NCBI RefSeq assembly: GCF_022662175.1
Contig: NZ_JAKMCR010000002.1
Span: 62,001 to 126,000 of the forward strand
Direction of reading: 5' to 3'
DNA: 64,000 nt
Source: Aestuariivivens marinum
Lineage (GTDB): Bacteria; Bacteroidota; Bacteroidia; Flavobacteriales; Flavobacteriaceae
A program made the translations under genes and the position numbers. The first letter of the stretch is position 1; every line of letters starts with the position of its first letter. The notes beneath the pieces were generated by a model, which worked only from the letters and a program-made list of their open reading frames with translations, was not told the origin of the DNA and searched no databases. Of this stretch, positions 55,405 to 63,479 are shown one piece after another.

Positions 55405-55445
55405 CAGAAAGCAATATCTAAAACATATTGCTTTCTGCTTTTTTA
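55405..55445 (+). terminator. Rho-independent terminator of hsp20
   Basis: Perfect 13-bp stem CAGAAAGCAATAT/ATATTGCTTTCTG followed by CTTTTTTAAA, 12 bp after the hsp20 stop. Confidence 0.88.
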
Positions 55446-55464
55446 AATTTAAAATCAATTAAAG

Positions 55465-55908
55465 ATGAAAACCAAAGTACCCAAAATAAAATATAAAGCC
55501 TGGTTAAGTCCAGAAACAATGCATAATAATTCAAAAAAATGGCTGTCTGAATTAGCGTTCATTCAAGACGAGCAATTATTCTTTGATGATTTGATAAAAT
55601 CATATACACTCCAGCTGATCGATTCAAAACATTTTACAGAAAGTAAAAAAATTATAGATAGATTAAGTCAACTTCAAAAAGAAAACAATACTCTATTCAA
55701 CACGCTAAAAAATCATAAAAGAGGACTTAAAATTATGGTTGATGGCAAAGACGAGCTTGAAAAAGAACAGGCCTACAGAGACAAGCATGCAAAACTTATA
55801 ATAGTTGTAAGCAAGTATTTAGAAAAATATCAAACCATAAAAAAGCAATTATTTACGTTAGTAAAAGGCATTATTAAGGAAGGAAAACAAAAACGTTTGC
55901 TTAATTAG
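55465..55908 (+). CDS. Small helical protein of unknown function
   Basis: 147 residues, helical, Lys-rich, with an opening (SKKWLSELAFIQDEQLFFDD) that may be related to the small protein at 54328-54744. No domain is recognised. It is followed by the lipoprotein gene after 13 bp. No CRP/FNR-type box is seen upstream; expression may depend on read-through past the hsp20 terminator or an unseen promoter. Confidence 0.68.
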   Translation: MKTKVPKIKYKAWLSPETMHNNSKKWLSELAFIQDEQLFFDDLIKSYTLQLIDSKHFTESKKIIDRLSQLQKENNTLFNTLKNHKRGLKIMVDGKDELEKEQAYRDKHAKLIIVVSKYLEKYQTIKKQLFTLVKGIIKEGKQKRLLN

Positions 55909-55921
55909 GCATATTAAAATA

Positions 55922-56590
55922 ATGACATTTTTAAAGCAAATAGGCTTATGTTTTTTGATAACAAGTTGTTCTAATGTTGAACTTGTTGACTATTGGAAAA
56001 ATCCGGATATAGACAGTTATAGTCCAACTAAAGTTTTATTGGTTGGCATAACCTCAAATATTGAAGCCAGACAGAAATTTGAAGGACAATTAAAAGAAGA
56101 ATACGAATCTAGGGGCATTGAAGCTGTAATGAGTTTGGAGTTTTTAAAATCATCTTTTACAACCGAAAAAAAAACAGAAGATGAACTAATAGCTCTAGAA
56201 ACCAATCTCATTGAAAATGGATTTAATACCATTTTACTAACAAAAGTAATAGGTGTTGAAGACAAGATTGAATACAAAAAAAATTATGACGGCTTCGATA
56301 GTACTTACGTAAAGTTTAAAGAAGACTATTTAAAATACCAAGATGCCTTTTATAATCCAGATTATTATAAAGAATATACCATTTACCACACAGAAACTTC
56401 TATGTACTGCATTTGCCCAACTAATAGCAGGGAACTTATTTGGAAAGGCTATATAGATATTACAGATCCTAACTTGGTGAATGAAATTATAAACGATTAT
56501 GTGAGATTGGTAGTTGTTGTTTTAGAAGAACTTCAACTTATAAACCCAGTTTCGCTTCAACCTATATCAAATTTAGAGGCTATAAAATAA
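55922..56590 (+). CDS. Putative lipoprotein of unknown function
   Basis: 222 residues with a short signal ending FLITSC, Cys17, typical of a lipoprotein. The mature part begins SNVELVDYWKNPD and alternates strands and helices, resembling DUF4136-like bacterial lipoproteins. Function unknown. It shares a transcript with the small helical gene before it. Confidence 0.7.
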   Translation: MTFLKQIGLCFLITSCSNVELVDYWKNPDIDSYSPTKVLLVGITSNIEARQKFEGQLKEEYESRGIEAVMSLEFLKSSFTTEKKTEDELIALETNLIENGFNTILLTKVIGVEDKIEYKKNYDGFDSTYVKFKEDYLKYQDAFYNPDYYKEYTIYHTETSMYCICPTNSRELIWKGYIDITDPNLVNEIINDYVRLVVVVLEELQLINPVSLQPISNLEAIK

Positions 56591-56649
56591 AAGTAATTCT
56601 TCTACCAAATTTACAAACAACACTAATAAAACATTTAAATGATTATAGA

Positions 56650-58434
56650 TTATTTGGTTTTATGTCCAAATCTGTAATTCAATGAAAATACAAGTTTACC
56701 AGAAGCATCATAATCAAGATAATCAAAACTATTATCCTTAAAAACATACATTAAATTTATTCCAAATTGATCCGTAATTAAGGCTTCAGCAGATACATAA
56801 TCGGTTTCAAGATTCCATATACGACCATACCTAAAGCTATAGTCATGACCAAGTCCCAAAGAACTTCCAATACTTGATCTTGAGTATAAAGTAGGATATG
56901 CCGAAGGCATCATAAACCCATAATTAAAATCTACATCCAAATATTTCCTTGGACCTACGCTAACATAAAATTCTGGAATTATGTTATAATCCTTTTTAGC
57001 GTCTTCTATATTATTTTCATTTAACTCTTCAAATTTATTAATCCGTAGCTTACCAAGTTGGAGTCCAAAACCTAATCCAATCCATTCCCCATCGATTTTA
57101 TAAAAAGGATTGGCAGCAAATATAAATTCTGATTGTTTAGTATTTGTTTCTAAATTTGTACTTTTTAAATTTCCGCCTGATAGGTTTATACCATAAGTGT
57201 AGGTTCTGTTATATTTTTCGGTTACTTGTGAGTAACCTAAACCAATCATTTGATAAACCTGTTTGTAGTATTCATAATCATAAGAGGTGCCACATTCCCC
57301 CTCTCGTGGATTAAATGCAATTTCATTAGCAAAATCACCAAAAGAAGCGCCAAAATCTATTCGCTTGTATTGTTTTATTTCTGGCATTTGATTAGGAATG
57401 GTCTGAGCAAATATGTAGAATGGTGCAAGCAATAAAACACTGGTAAGCACACGATAGCGCTTTAATTTCGTGTCAGAATATAGATAATAAAGGGATAATA
57501 AAATAGCAGGAATAAATTTTATCCAAACAACCAAAAGTTCGTAGGAAGAAAAAAGCGCCCTAAATGTATATAGTATTAACGATATACAGATAATATAAAT
57601 AAAATCAACATGTATGTAGGGTGAGTTTTGCAGTCCTTTAATAAACTCTTTTTGTGTACGGGTTTCATAAATCCATAAAAGAAGACCTGTTAAAATTGCA
57701 TAACCCAACATACTCCATTGATAAGATCTTAATCCCCAATAATATATAGAACTAAACTGTGATCCATTGGGATCTCTTAAAAATTCAATTCCAAATCGCA
57801 TCATAAAAAATAAAAATAGCCCAAATAGAAGAGCGCTTGCATTCTTTTTAAATAGTTTATGTGTTTTCCATACGATATATCCAATACTAAATAATAGCAG
57901 ACTTTCGTATAATTGAACAGGGTGTACTGACAAAGAAAGAAGTGCCTCATTTTCTATAAGACCCGAATACCATTGATTAAAATGTGCATGTGTACCTTTA
58001 GGATAGTGTACGGCCCAAAACCCTTTAAAAGGCAGACCGTAGCAACAACCATTAACTAAACAGCCAAATTTTATAATACCCAAGGCAAAAGGTCCTATCC
58101 AAGCATATAAGTCCAACATAGGGCGGTTAAATCCAAAAACACGTTGGGAAATTACTAATCCAACAAGTCCAAATAATAAACCTCCTATTGCAGATCTATT
58201 ATTAAATACAAGCGACTTTGTACTAATAGCACTAAGCCAATCCTGTATGGGGATGGTGAATAGTCTAGATCCTATAACCGTAAAAAGGGAAATCGTAGTT
58301 AGCATTAGTAACACCGACCGTAAATGATAGCCGCGTTTTATACTTTTATAGATAACAACAAGAAATATAAACGTAAAAGCTAACAGATAAAACAACTTAA
58401 AATAAACGTTGGGGTTATCAATTGAAATAATCAT
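56650..58434 (-). CDS. Lgt-like membrane domain fused to a beta-barrel-like domain
   Basis: 594 residues. The first 260 are a multi-helix domain resembling prolipoprotein diacylglyceryl transferase: KFGCLVNGCCYGLP (Lgt signature with the catalytic Arg replaced by Lys122), HPVQLYE (171-177) and RFGIEFLRDPNG. The important SFHGG segment reads SAIGG, lacking the catalytic His. After two more helices a third hydrophobic stretch (327-345, ending IFAQ) looks like an internal signal peptide with a cleavage site. It is followed by 250 residues of strand-rich, Gly/Tyr-rich sequence ending in an outer-membrane-type strand. It is either a true fusion that is cut, or two neighbouring genes fused in this lineage. 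Confidence 0.75.
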   Translation of the reverse strand: MIISIDNPNVYFKLFYLLAFTFIFLVVIYKSIKRGYHLRSVLLMLTTISLFTVIGSRLFTIPIQDWLSAISTKSLVFNNRSAIGGLLFGLVGLVISQRVFGFNRPMLDLYAWIGPFALGIIKFGCLVNGCCYGLPFKGFWAVHYPKGTHAHFNQWYSGLIENEALLSLSVHPVQLYESLLLFSIGYIVWKTHKLFKKNASALLFGLFLFFMMRFGIEFLRDPNGSQFSSIYYWGLRSYQWSMLGYAILTGLLLWIYETRTQKEFIKGLQNSPYIHVDFIYIICISLILYTFRALFSSYELLVVWIKFIPAILLSLYYLYSDTKLKRYRVLTSVLLLAPFYIFAQTIPNQMPEIKQYKRIDFGASFGDFANEIAFNPREGECGTSYDYEYYKQVYQMIGLGYSQVTEKYNRTYTYGINLSGGNLKSTNLETNTKQSEFIFAANPFYKIDGEWIGLGFGLQLGKLRINKFEELNENNIEDAKKDYNIIPEFYVSVGPRKYLDVDFNYGFMMPSAYPTLYSRSSIGSSLGLGHDYSFRYGRIWNLETDYVSAEALITDQFGINLMYVFKDNSFDYLDYDASGKLVFSLNYRFGHKTK

Positions 58435-58631
58435 GATTCATTAGTTTTTTATTAGTATACTGAAGGTTCATCTATGTAAGATTAACTTATTTAAACTCTA
58501 CTCTCATTAGATATACACCTAATACAAATCCCTCTAAAGGCTAGGTGATATCATAGCATTACAACTTATAAACTATTATATTCACAGGTCTTTAAGTTCT
58601 AGTTGAGCCTTAAAAAATAATACTTAAAGCC

Positions 58632-59057
58632 TTATGTTATAGGAAAAGTCCCACTAATGGAAAAAAGTATAATACCTATTGCTGCTGCTATAACTACTAC
58701 TGTACCTAAAACTGGAACAATTATTGATTTTGTTATTGATTTTGTCTTATTTTGTGTTTTAACAAATTCTACTCGCTCTTTATTAATTAAATCTCTAGTA
58801 TAATTTATTTCAAAGATTTTATCCTTCTTGTTTACACAGTAATAATTGTTTTGCTCTTTAACTACTTTAAAACACTCTTGCGTATTACCATCTTTATAAA
58901 ATATCTTGGACTTAGAGAAGTTTTTTTTCTCTTTAGTTGCTTCGACAGCTTGATCAAGATTGACGGGGGTTTTATTATACACAACACAACTTTGTAATAA
59001 AATTAATGTTGATAGCATTATTGATATCATTTTGAGTGATGAAGTGAATGTTTTCAT
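58632..59057 (-). CDS. Small lipoprotein with a C-terminal membrane segment
   Basis: 141 residues starting at the ATG at 59057 (an ATG 9 bp upstream is also possible). Lipoprotein signal ending LLQSC, then a Lys/Asn-rich middle with paired Cys (QECFKVV, YYCVNK) and a strongly hydrophobic C-terminal stretch (IIVPVLGTVVVIAAAIGIILF). No family is recognised. Transcribed with the lipocalin-like lipoprotein just upstream (11 bp gap). Confidence 0.7.
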   Translation of the reverse strand: MKTFTSSLKMISIMLSTLILLQSCVVYNKTPVNLDQAVEATKEKKNFSKSKIFYKDGNTQECFKVVKEQNNYYCVNKKDKIFEINYTRDLINKERVEFVKTQNKTKSITKSIIVPVLGTVVVIAAAIGIILFSISGTFPIT

Positions 59058-59068
59058 GATTGTCAATT

Positions 59069-59464
59069 TTATCTTATTCTAACCCAATAATACTCTGCAT
59101 CTGGATACCTGTAAACCATTTCATCTTCTTTCGTAAAGTCAATATCAATGATTTCGGTTATACCAAAACACACCATCTTATAGGTACCATTATTCATCTT
59201 TTCCCAAGTACCATCCACATAACTAGTTTCTCTTTCAAAAAATGCTAATAATGTACCATTTTCTAGAAATTGAACTTGATTTTTAAGATCATAAGGATCA
59301 CACTCTAAAATACACTTGTCTTCCAGGTTTACATCTTTGTATTTTCCCCAGGTACCAATTATTATGTCTGTATCCTTTGTTATGCTATCTATTGTTTCAT
59401 CATCTTTACTACAAGATGAAATGCACATTCCCATTGTTAATAATAATAAAATGACTTTTTTCAT
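59069..59464 (-). CDS. Lipocalin-like lipoprotein
   Basis: 131 residues with a lipoprotein signal ending CISSC. The mature part starts with a short acidic linker and then IIGTWGKYKD, the G-x-W opening of lipocalin-like domains; YVDGTWEKMNNGTYKMV is a second such strand. Such small lipoproteins are abundant in flavobacteria and their function is unknown. Confidence 0.72.
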   Translation of the reverse strand: MKKVILLLLTMGMCISSCSKDDETIDSITKDTDIIIGTWGKYKDVNLEDKCILECDPYDLKNQVQFLENGTLLAFFERETSYVDGTWEKMNNGTYKMVCFGITEIIDIDFTKEDEMVYRYPDAEYYWVRIR

Positions 59465-59622
59465 GACTGTAAGTTTTTAAATTTGTAGTATAAATTTAAA
59501 TGACACTTAGTCATTGGATATCCTAAATATTACATGAAGGAAAAAACCGGACATATTTTATAAGTAATAAATGTATTTGTATCAATACAGATTCACAATG
59601 AGGGATATCAGTTTAGAAGCGT

Positions 59623-60840
59623 TTATCCATGTTCAACACAACCCTGATTTACAAGCTGTTCTAATCTAGAATTAAGATCATTTTCTAAAACTTTTCCATA
59701 CGATCTATGGCAAAAAGGACATGGATTAATAGTCCCAGTTGTATCAATATAAATTGATTTTTTTCCAGCTAACATGCACCCTTTTCTACGTTGATGGTAA
59801 CCTGGATAAATGATAATTGGGTAATCTAAATATCTTGATGTAAAATTGTATTCTAGAAAGAATTGCTCTAATGCAGCAATTTGGTTTTTTGTTAATAAAA
59901 CATCTTTATTTTGATAATGCCCAACCGGTTTTGGTTCTAAAAATTGTACAAACATGACTCCCAAGTCCTTTGCTAGTTCCATATAATTATTAAGATTGGA
60001 TTCGGTTGAAAACTCCTTGGTAATACAAATGGACAAGGCAACGATCAACTCGGCATTTATTGCATGTTTAACCGCAAGCTTAACCCAGTTAAAAGCGCTC
60101 TTATGATTTCTAAATTGATTATGTTTTAATGGATCATAATGATCAAGACTAATAATAACACCTCTAATTCCAGAAGCTTTAAGTTCTTTCGCTTTAGCTT
60201 CACTAAATGAAAAACCAGAGGTGGTTATCCAGAATTCTGAACTTGTCTTTGAGGACTTTACCGCGTCACATATATTTTTAAATTCCAGCATAGGTTCTCC
60301 CCCAAGAAATTGAATATGACTTACACCCTTTGTTTGCAGTTTTTTAATAATACCAGACAAATTATTAATACTTGACTGTGCTTTCCCGTTTAATTTATTC
60401 CAATTATAACAATGTTCACATCGCAAAGGGCACTTATCCGTAACAGCTATGAAGACCATATCAAACCTGTTTGAAGGTCTTTTAATTGGCTTATAATCAT
60501 TTAAATGAGATAATATAAACTGGTCGAATTCTTTAGAAAACCAAGATGAAGTATAAATACCCATATAATACTTGCCTTTGACCTTAGCAAGTTTTTTAAT
60601 TTTTGGTGTTCCTAGAATATTTTTTCGTAACACAATTAGGTATTTTAGTGCATTAATCCAATCATTTGGAATAGGATAGCTTCTAATTATTAATCTAAGG
60701 ATTCTTAAACGCATTGCAAATCGGATTACAAATAACCAAAAACCAGAAATAAATATTCCATTCAGAGATTTAACCTCTTGAACATTTTCTTTTATTAAGT
60801 CAATATTAGAACGTTCTGCTTTGAACATAGTATCGTTCAT
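59623..60840 (-). CDS. Radical SAM protein with SPASM-like end
   Basis: 405 residues. A mostly hydrophobic/basic N-terminal region (about 1-120) is followed by the radical SAM core with Cys137, Cys141 and Cys144 (DKCPLRCEHC) that hold the catalytic [4Fe-4S] cluster, GGEPMLE and further core strands. The C-terminal part has a Cys pattern (GCMLAGKKSIYI, INPCPFCHRSYG) like a short SPASM auxiliary-cluster domain. SPASM proteins commonly modify peptides or proteins. The ATG overlaps the preceding lipoprotein stop by 4 bp, so the two are expressed together; a modified partner peptide is not evident. Confidence 0.85.
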   Translation of the reverse strand: MNDTMFKAERSNIDLIKENVQEVKSLNGIFISGFWLFVIRFAMRLRILRLIIRSYPIPNDWINALKYLIVLRKNILGTPKIKKLAKVKGKYYMGIYTSSWFSKEFDQFILSHLNDYKPIKRPSNRFDMVFIAVTDKCPLRCEHCYNWNKLNGKAQSSINNLSGIIKKLQTKGVSHIQFLGGEPMLEFKNICDAVKSSKTSSEFWITTSGFSFSEAKAKELKASGIRGVIISLDHYDPLKHNQFRNHKSAFNWVKLAVKHAINAELIVALSICITKEFSTESNLNNYMELAKDLGVMFVQFLEPKPVGHYQNKDVLLTKNQIAALEQFFLEYNFTSRYLDYPIIIYPGYHQRRKGCMLAGKKSIYIDTTGTINPCPFCHRSYGKVLENDLNSRLEQLVNQGCVEHG

Positions 60841-62525
60841 TTGTTTAATACAACAAATTCTTCATCAGTTATTCCCATTAATACATAATATTCGGATTTT
60901 GAAAAATCAGGAAATTTTCCTTTTCTTTTAAACATTCTTAATGCTTCCAGATTTGGTTCACCTTCATATTCCCGAACATAATTATAATACCCTCTATTTT
61001 TCAAGAAAATTGAATGTGTATCATTATCACTTGCATTTTCTAGATTAAAATTAACTATAACTTCATCCCCAACCTCTGGTTGTGCTAAGTAAATATTATC
61101 TTCAGAAGTGATTAATTTAGTCACTAAATTGTTATTATGATCTATTGCCTCATATGGCGAAATATGATTTACACTTAGTGGTAGGTTTTCTGAATAATCA
61201 ATACCTACATAATCCACTTCCCAGAACATAAATCCGGTTTCCAGTTTAACTCTTAATCTATCTTGAGTAATTAAATTTATGTCGATAGGAACAACTAGAT
61301 CTCTAAAGGCTAATGGCCCAACTGTATTGATTTCATCAATGAGTTGCCATCCGTTTGACGTTTCAACAAATACTGACAGTGGAATATATTGTTCACGAAT
61401 CCACTTTTCACTTTGCTCTTTGGTTTTAGTTTGTTGCTGAACTTGAAATTCTTGGTAATAGGATCCGAATTGTTCATTAAATTTTCCAAAAATATAATCT
61501 AACCACATTGAATTTTTTGCTGTAAGATACAGCTTAGCATCTGCAGGATCTTCGGGCGCATCAAACTCAATTATGATGTGACGCTTGTTATCATCCCATT
61601 CCGTAGTATTATTAAAGGCATAAAAATTATTATCTTTTTCAAATACTGTTTCCTTATCTAGTTCAAGGTCGTCTATAAGTACATGGATTGGTTGAATAAG
61701 ATTGGTAAACGTGTACATGTTTCCTTGGTCATCTAACAGAACCTGAATATCGCTAGGATGATCTACTACAATTAGTTCTAAAAGGTCTGTATACTGGATC
61801 TCCTTTAACTCATTTGTTACTTTAATAGAATAGTCATTATTGGAATCATCATACTTTCCTAGAGGAATATAATCATCTCTTTGCATATTTTCGGTTAAAA
61901 CGCCTGGATATAGTTCTCCGATGAATTGATAGGTGTCACCACTTTTTACATATACAAATGGGCAAGAACTTTTGGTTAATAATAAGATTAGATAAATAGT
62001 ACCAATAAAACTATAAGCTCCCAACATGACAACTGCAAGTTCAGTTCCCGAATCTCTTTTGTTCAAGGATATCGAGTGAATATCCTCAAACGGAATACTT
62101 ACTTCTTTACCAACTTCAAGTGTAATATTGGTTTTCAGTTTTATATGAAATTCATTGGTAGGATTTTGTTTGTTTTTATTAAAGCGATTTGAATTTTTTT
62201 TCCTTGGTTTTTTATATTCATGTGAAGGACTTAAATTCTCCATTGTACCATACAACATATTATTTTCTTGATCAATTTTTATATTGTTCAAATGAAAAAG
62301 ATTCTCACCTGATTGAATAATGGTATAATGTCCAAAACTTTTAAAAGTGGCAATGCGTTCATTAATTTCTTCTTGTGAAGTAGTAAGGTCTGTTATTTTA
62401 TAATAGCAGCTAGTGGAAAGATTAATAACAGACAATGCAAGTGCTACAGACAGAAATGAATTGATGGGGTGATGCTTTTTGAACATCTTTAAAGGATTAA
62501 ACCCCAAAGTAGTTTTAATTTTCAT
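60837..62525 (-). CDS. Large lipoprotein of unknown function paired with radical SAM gene
   Basis: 562 residues. A long basic n-region is followed by a signal ending LSTSC, Cys40. The mature part is strand-rich with an internal membrane helix (about 172-192) flanked by charged segments. A region containing KSGDTYQFIGELYPGV follows, then further beta-rich stretches. No known domain is recognised. It leads a two-gene operon with a radical SAM gene and has a CRP/FNR-type promoter. It may be a substrate, anchor or receptor for the radical SAM enzyme; that is speculation. Confidence 0.7.
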   Translation of the reverse strand: MKIKTTLGFNPLKMFKKHHPINSFLSVALALSVINLSTSCYYKITDLTTSQEEINERIATFKSFGHYTIIQSGENLFHLNNIKIDQENNMLYGTMENLSPSHEYKKPRKKNSNRFNKNKQNPTNEFHIKLKTNITLEVGKEVSIPFEDIHSISLNKRDSGTELAVVMLGAYSFIGTIYLILLLTKSSCPFVYVKSGDTYQFIGELYPGVLTENMQRDDYIPLGKYDDSNNDYSIKVTNELKEIQYTDLLELIVVDHPSDIQVLLDDQGNMYTFTNLIQPIHVLIDDLELDKETVFEKDNNFYAFNNTTEWDDNKRHIIIEFDAPEDPADAKLYLTAKNSMWLDYIFGKFNEQFGSYYQEFQVQQQTKTKEQSEKWIREQYIPLSVFVETSNGWQLIDEINTVGPLAFRDLVVPIDINLITQDRLRVKLETGFMFWEVDYVGIDYSENLPLSVNHISPYEAIDHNNNLVTKLITSEDNIYLAQPEVGDEVIVNFNLENASDNDTHSIFLKNRGYYNYVREYEGEPNLEALRMFKRKGKFPDFSKSEYYVLMGITDEEFVVLNK

Positions 62526-62548
62526 GATGTCAAAGATTAATTAATCGA

Positions 62549-62591
62549 ATAAATTATTAAACCTTTAACTCCTACACAATGATCTATATCA
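62549..62591 (-). promoter_or_regulatory. CRP/FNR-type promoter of the lipoprotein/radical SAM pair
   Basis: Minus strand: TGATATAGATCA (62580-62591), 23 bp, TAATTTAT (62549-62556, two mismatches to TAnnTTTG). The lipoprotein ATG is 24 bp further on. Confidence 0.7.
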
Positions 62592-62722
62592 TATCCTTAA
62601 TGTTTTTAAATATATAATGTATTTGTATTATCTTCTTGCTGAATTATTAGGTGATACTTGTTCTAAATTTGCATTAACCAATATTTAACATACCGTGTGA
62701 AATTCTTTAGATAAAATTTTCT

Positions 62723-62756
62723 TGAAGTAAAAAAGCCTCTCCAAAAAGGAAATGCT
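62723..62756 (-). terminator. Minus-strand terminator-like hairpin
   Basis: Read on the minus strand, AAGCATTTCC pairs with GGAGAGGCTT (one mismatch) and is followed by TTTTTAC. No gene ending here is recognised. Confidence 0.45.
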
Positions 62757-62778
62757 TCTCACGAATCTATTTATAAAC

Positions 62779-62821
62779 TGATATTTGTCATTCCACAGAA
62801 TATTTTGTTCTTATAAACTTA
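62779..62821 (+). promoter_or_regulatory. Orphan CRP/FNR-type promoter
   Basis: Box TGATATTTGTCA (62779-62790), 23 bp, TAAACTTA (62814-62821, two mismatches to TAnnTTTG). Nothing but a 16-codon frame follows on this strand. Confidence 0.6.
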
Positions 62822-62904
62822 TAGATTATACATTATTGCTATTAAGACAATTGAGATTATTCCCTTATTCTGCCATATTAAACTATAAATTAAAATCAAC
62901 CATT

Positions 62905-62955
62905 ATGAAAAAATCTGTAAGATTTAGATCTTCTGGTGTCCAGCATGGTTTTTAG
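62905..62955 (+). CDS. Possible 16-codon peptide after the orphan promoter
   Basis: ATG at 62905 opens a 16-residue basic peptide (MKKSVRFRSSGVQHGF), about 80 bp downstream of the predicted transcription start. It could be a real micropeptide, the stub of a degenerate gene, or chance. Confidence 0.2.
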   Translation: MKKSVRFRSSGVQHGF

Positions 62956-63060
62956 AGTTGCCATAATTACAAGTATTATGGTGAAAGTGTGCGCTGTATT
63001 GTGAACGTTTGGCGTGATAAAACAGCCAAATTATCTGCTTCTCTGGGATTTTAGAAATCA

Positions 63061-63100
63061 CTATAAATAAAAATAACCTGATGAATATCAACAGGTTATT
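63061..63100 (-). terminator. Minus-strand terminator hairpin
   Basis: Perfect 9-bp stem AATAACCTG/CAGGTTATT; read on the minus strand it is followed by TTTATTTATAG. It would stop transcription coming from the tRNA side if the main tRNA terminator leaks. Confidence 0.5.
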
Positions 63101-63102
63101 GA

Positions 63103-63115
63103 GTGATCGCGACAG
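63103..63115. repeat. 13-bp copy of the tRNA-Arg 3' end (att-like)
   Basis: GTGATCGCGACAG is identical to 63405-63417, which is the acceptor-stem 3' end of tRNA-Arg. The direct repeat lies about 300 bp away in the downstream direction of that tRNA. Such copies are the classical trace of tRNA-targeted integration; no integrase is seen here. Confidence 0.55.
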
Positions 63116-63212
63116 AAATATTTTTGAACAATCCATCAAAGCTTTATCGCACAAGAATAAAGCTTGAGTGCTGCACACTCATGTTTTTTTTATTTCCCAA
63201 ACCTTAGCATTA

Positions 63213-63273
63213 AGGATTCACCACTGTCGTGGTGTTCCTGAAACGCTCCGTGTTGAAAATAGTACAAACAAAA
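63213..63273. repeat. 61-bp direct repeat with two palindromes, copy 1
   Basis: About 93 percent identical to 63297-63357. Contains the inverted repeat CACCAC-TGTC-GTGGTG and the loosely symmetrical ACGCTCCGTGTT; copy 2 has AACGC-TCC-GCGTT in that place. Confidence 0.75.
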
Positions 63274-63296
63274 TCCGTGGGAATCCAATGGTATCC

Positions 63297-63357
63297 AGGA
63301 TTCACCACTGACGTGGTGTTCCTACAACGCTCCGCGTTGAAAATAGTACAAACAAAA
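63297..63357. repeat. 61-bp direct repeat with two palindromes, copy 2
   Basis: Pairs with 63213-63273 at a period of 84 bp. The palindromes CACCAC-TGAC-GTGGTG and AACGC-TCC-GCGTT keep their pairing, while loop bases differ, as expected for a structured element. Confidence 0.75.
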
Positions 63358-63385
63358 AAACGCTCAAGCGAGTTTGGCGTTTTTT
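63354..63385. terminator. Terminator of the tRNA cluster (bidirectional)
   Basis: AAAAAACGC...GCGTTTTTT forms a stem with A and T runs on both sides, about 20 bp beyond the 3' end of tRNA-Arg on the minus strand. Confidence 0.75.
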
Positions 63386-63405
63386 CTTATTGTACTATTT
63401 ATTCG

Positions 63406-63479
63406 TGATCGCGACAGGATTCGAACCTGTGACCGTCTGCTTAGAAGGCAGATGCTCTATCCAGCTGAGCTACGCGACC
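63406..63479 (-). tRNA. tRNA-Arg (anticodon TCT)
   Basis: Full 74-nt cloverleaf on the minus strand: acceptor GGTCGCG/CGCGATC with one G-T pair, D-arm TAGCTCAGCTGGATAGAGCA, anticodon loop CTTCTAA, T-arm with GGTTCGAATCC. Reads AGA codons. CCA is not encoded. Confidence 0.97.

Larger units (their letters stand above)
62526..63405. other. Gene-poor region with repeats and regulatory sites before the tRNA cluster
   Basis: 880 bp without a supported gene. It contains two CRP/FNR-type boxes (62580-62591 for the lipoprotein operon; 62779-62790 facing right with no obvious gene), two minus-strand terminator-like hairpins, a 13-bp copy of the tRNA-Arg 3' end (63103-63115), and two 61-bp direct repeats (63213-63273 and 63297-63357). 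A small minus-strand frame at 62924-63178 looks like composition noise. Confidence 0.65.

Noticed and set aside
58545-58555. GTGATATCAT near 58.55 kb as another regulator box
   Set aside because: Only an 8-bp palindrome without the 4-bp spacer, and no -7 element at the right distance.
62924-63178. 84-codon frame on the minus strand in the gene-poor region
   Set aside because: Runs through a terminator-like hairpin and the tRNA-end repeat; no family features.
63213-63357. CRISPR-like array
   Set aside because: Only two long copies with one spacer-like gap and no cas genes; they are palindromic direct repeats.
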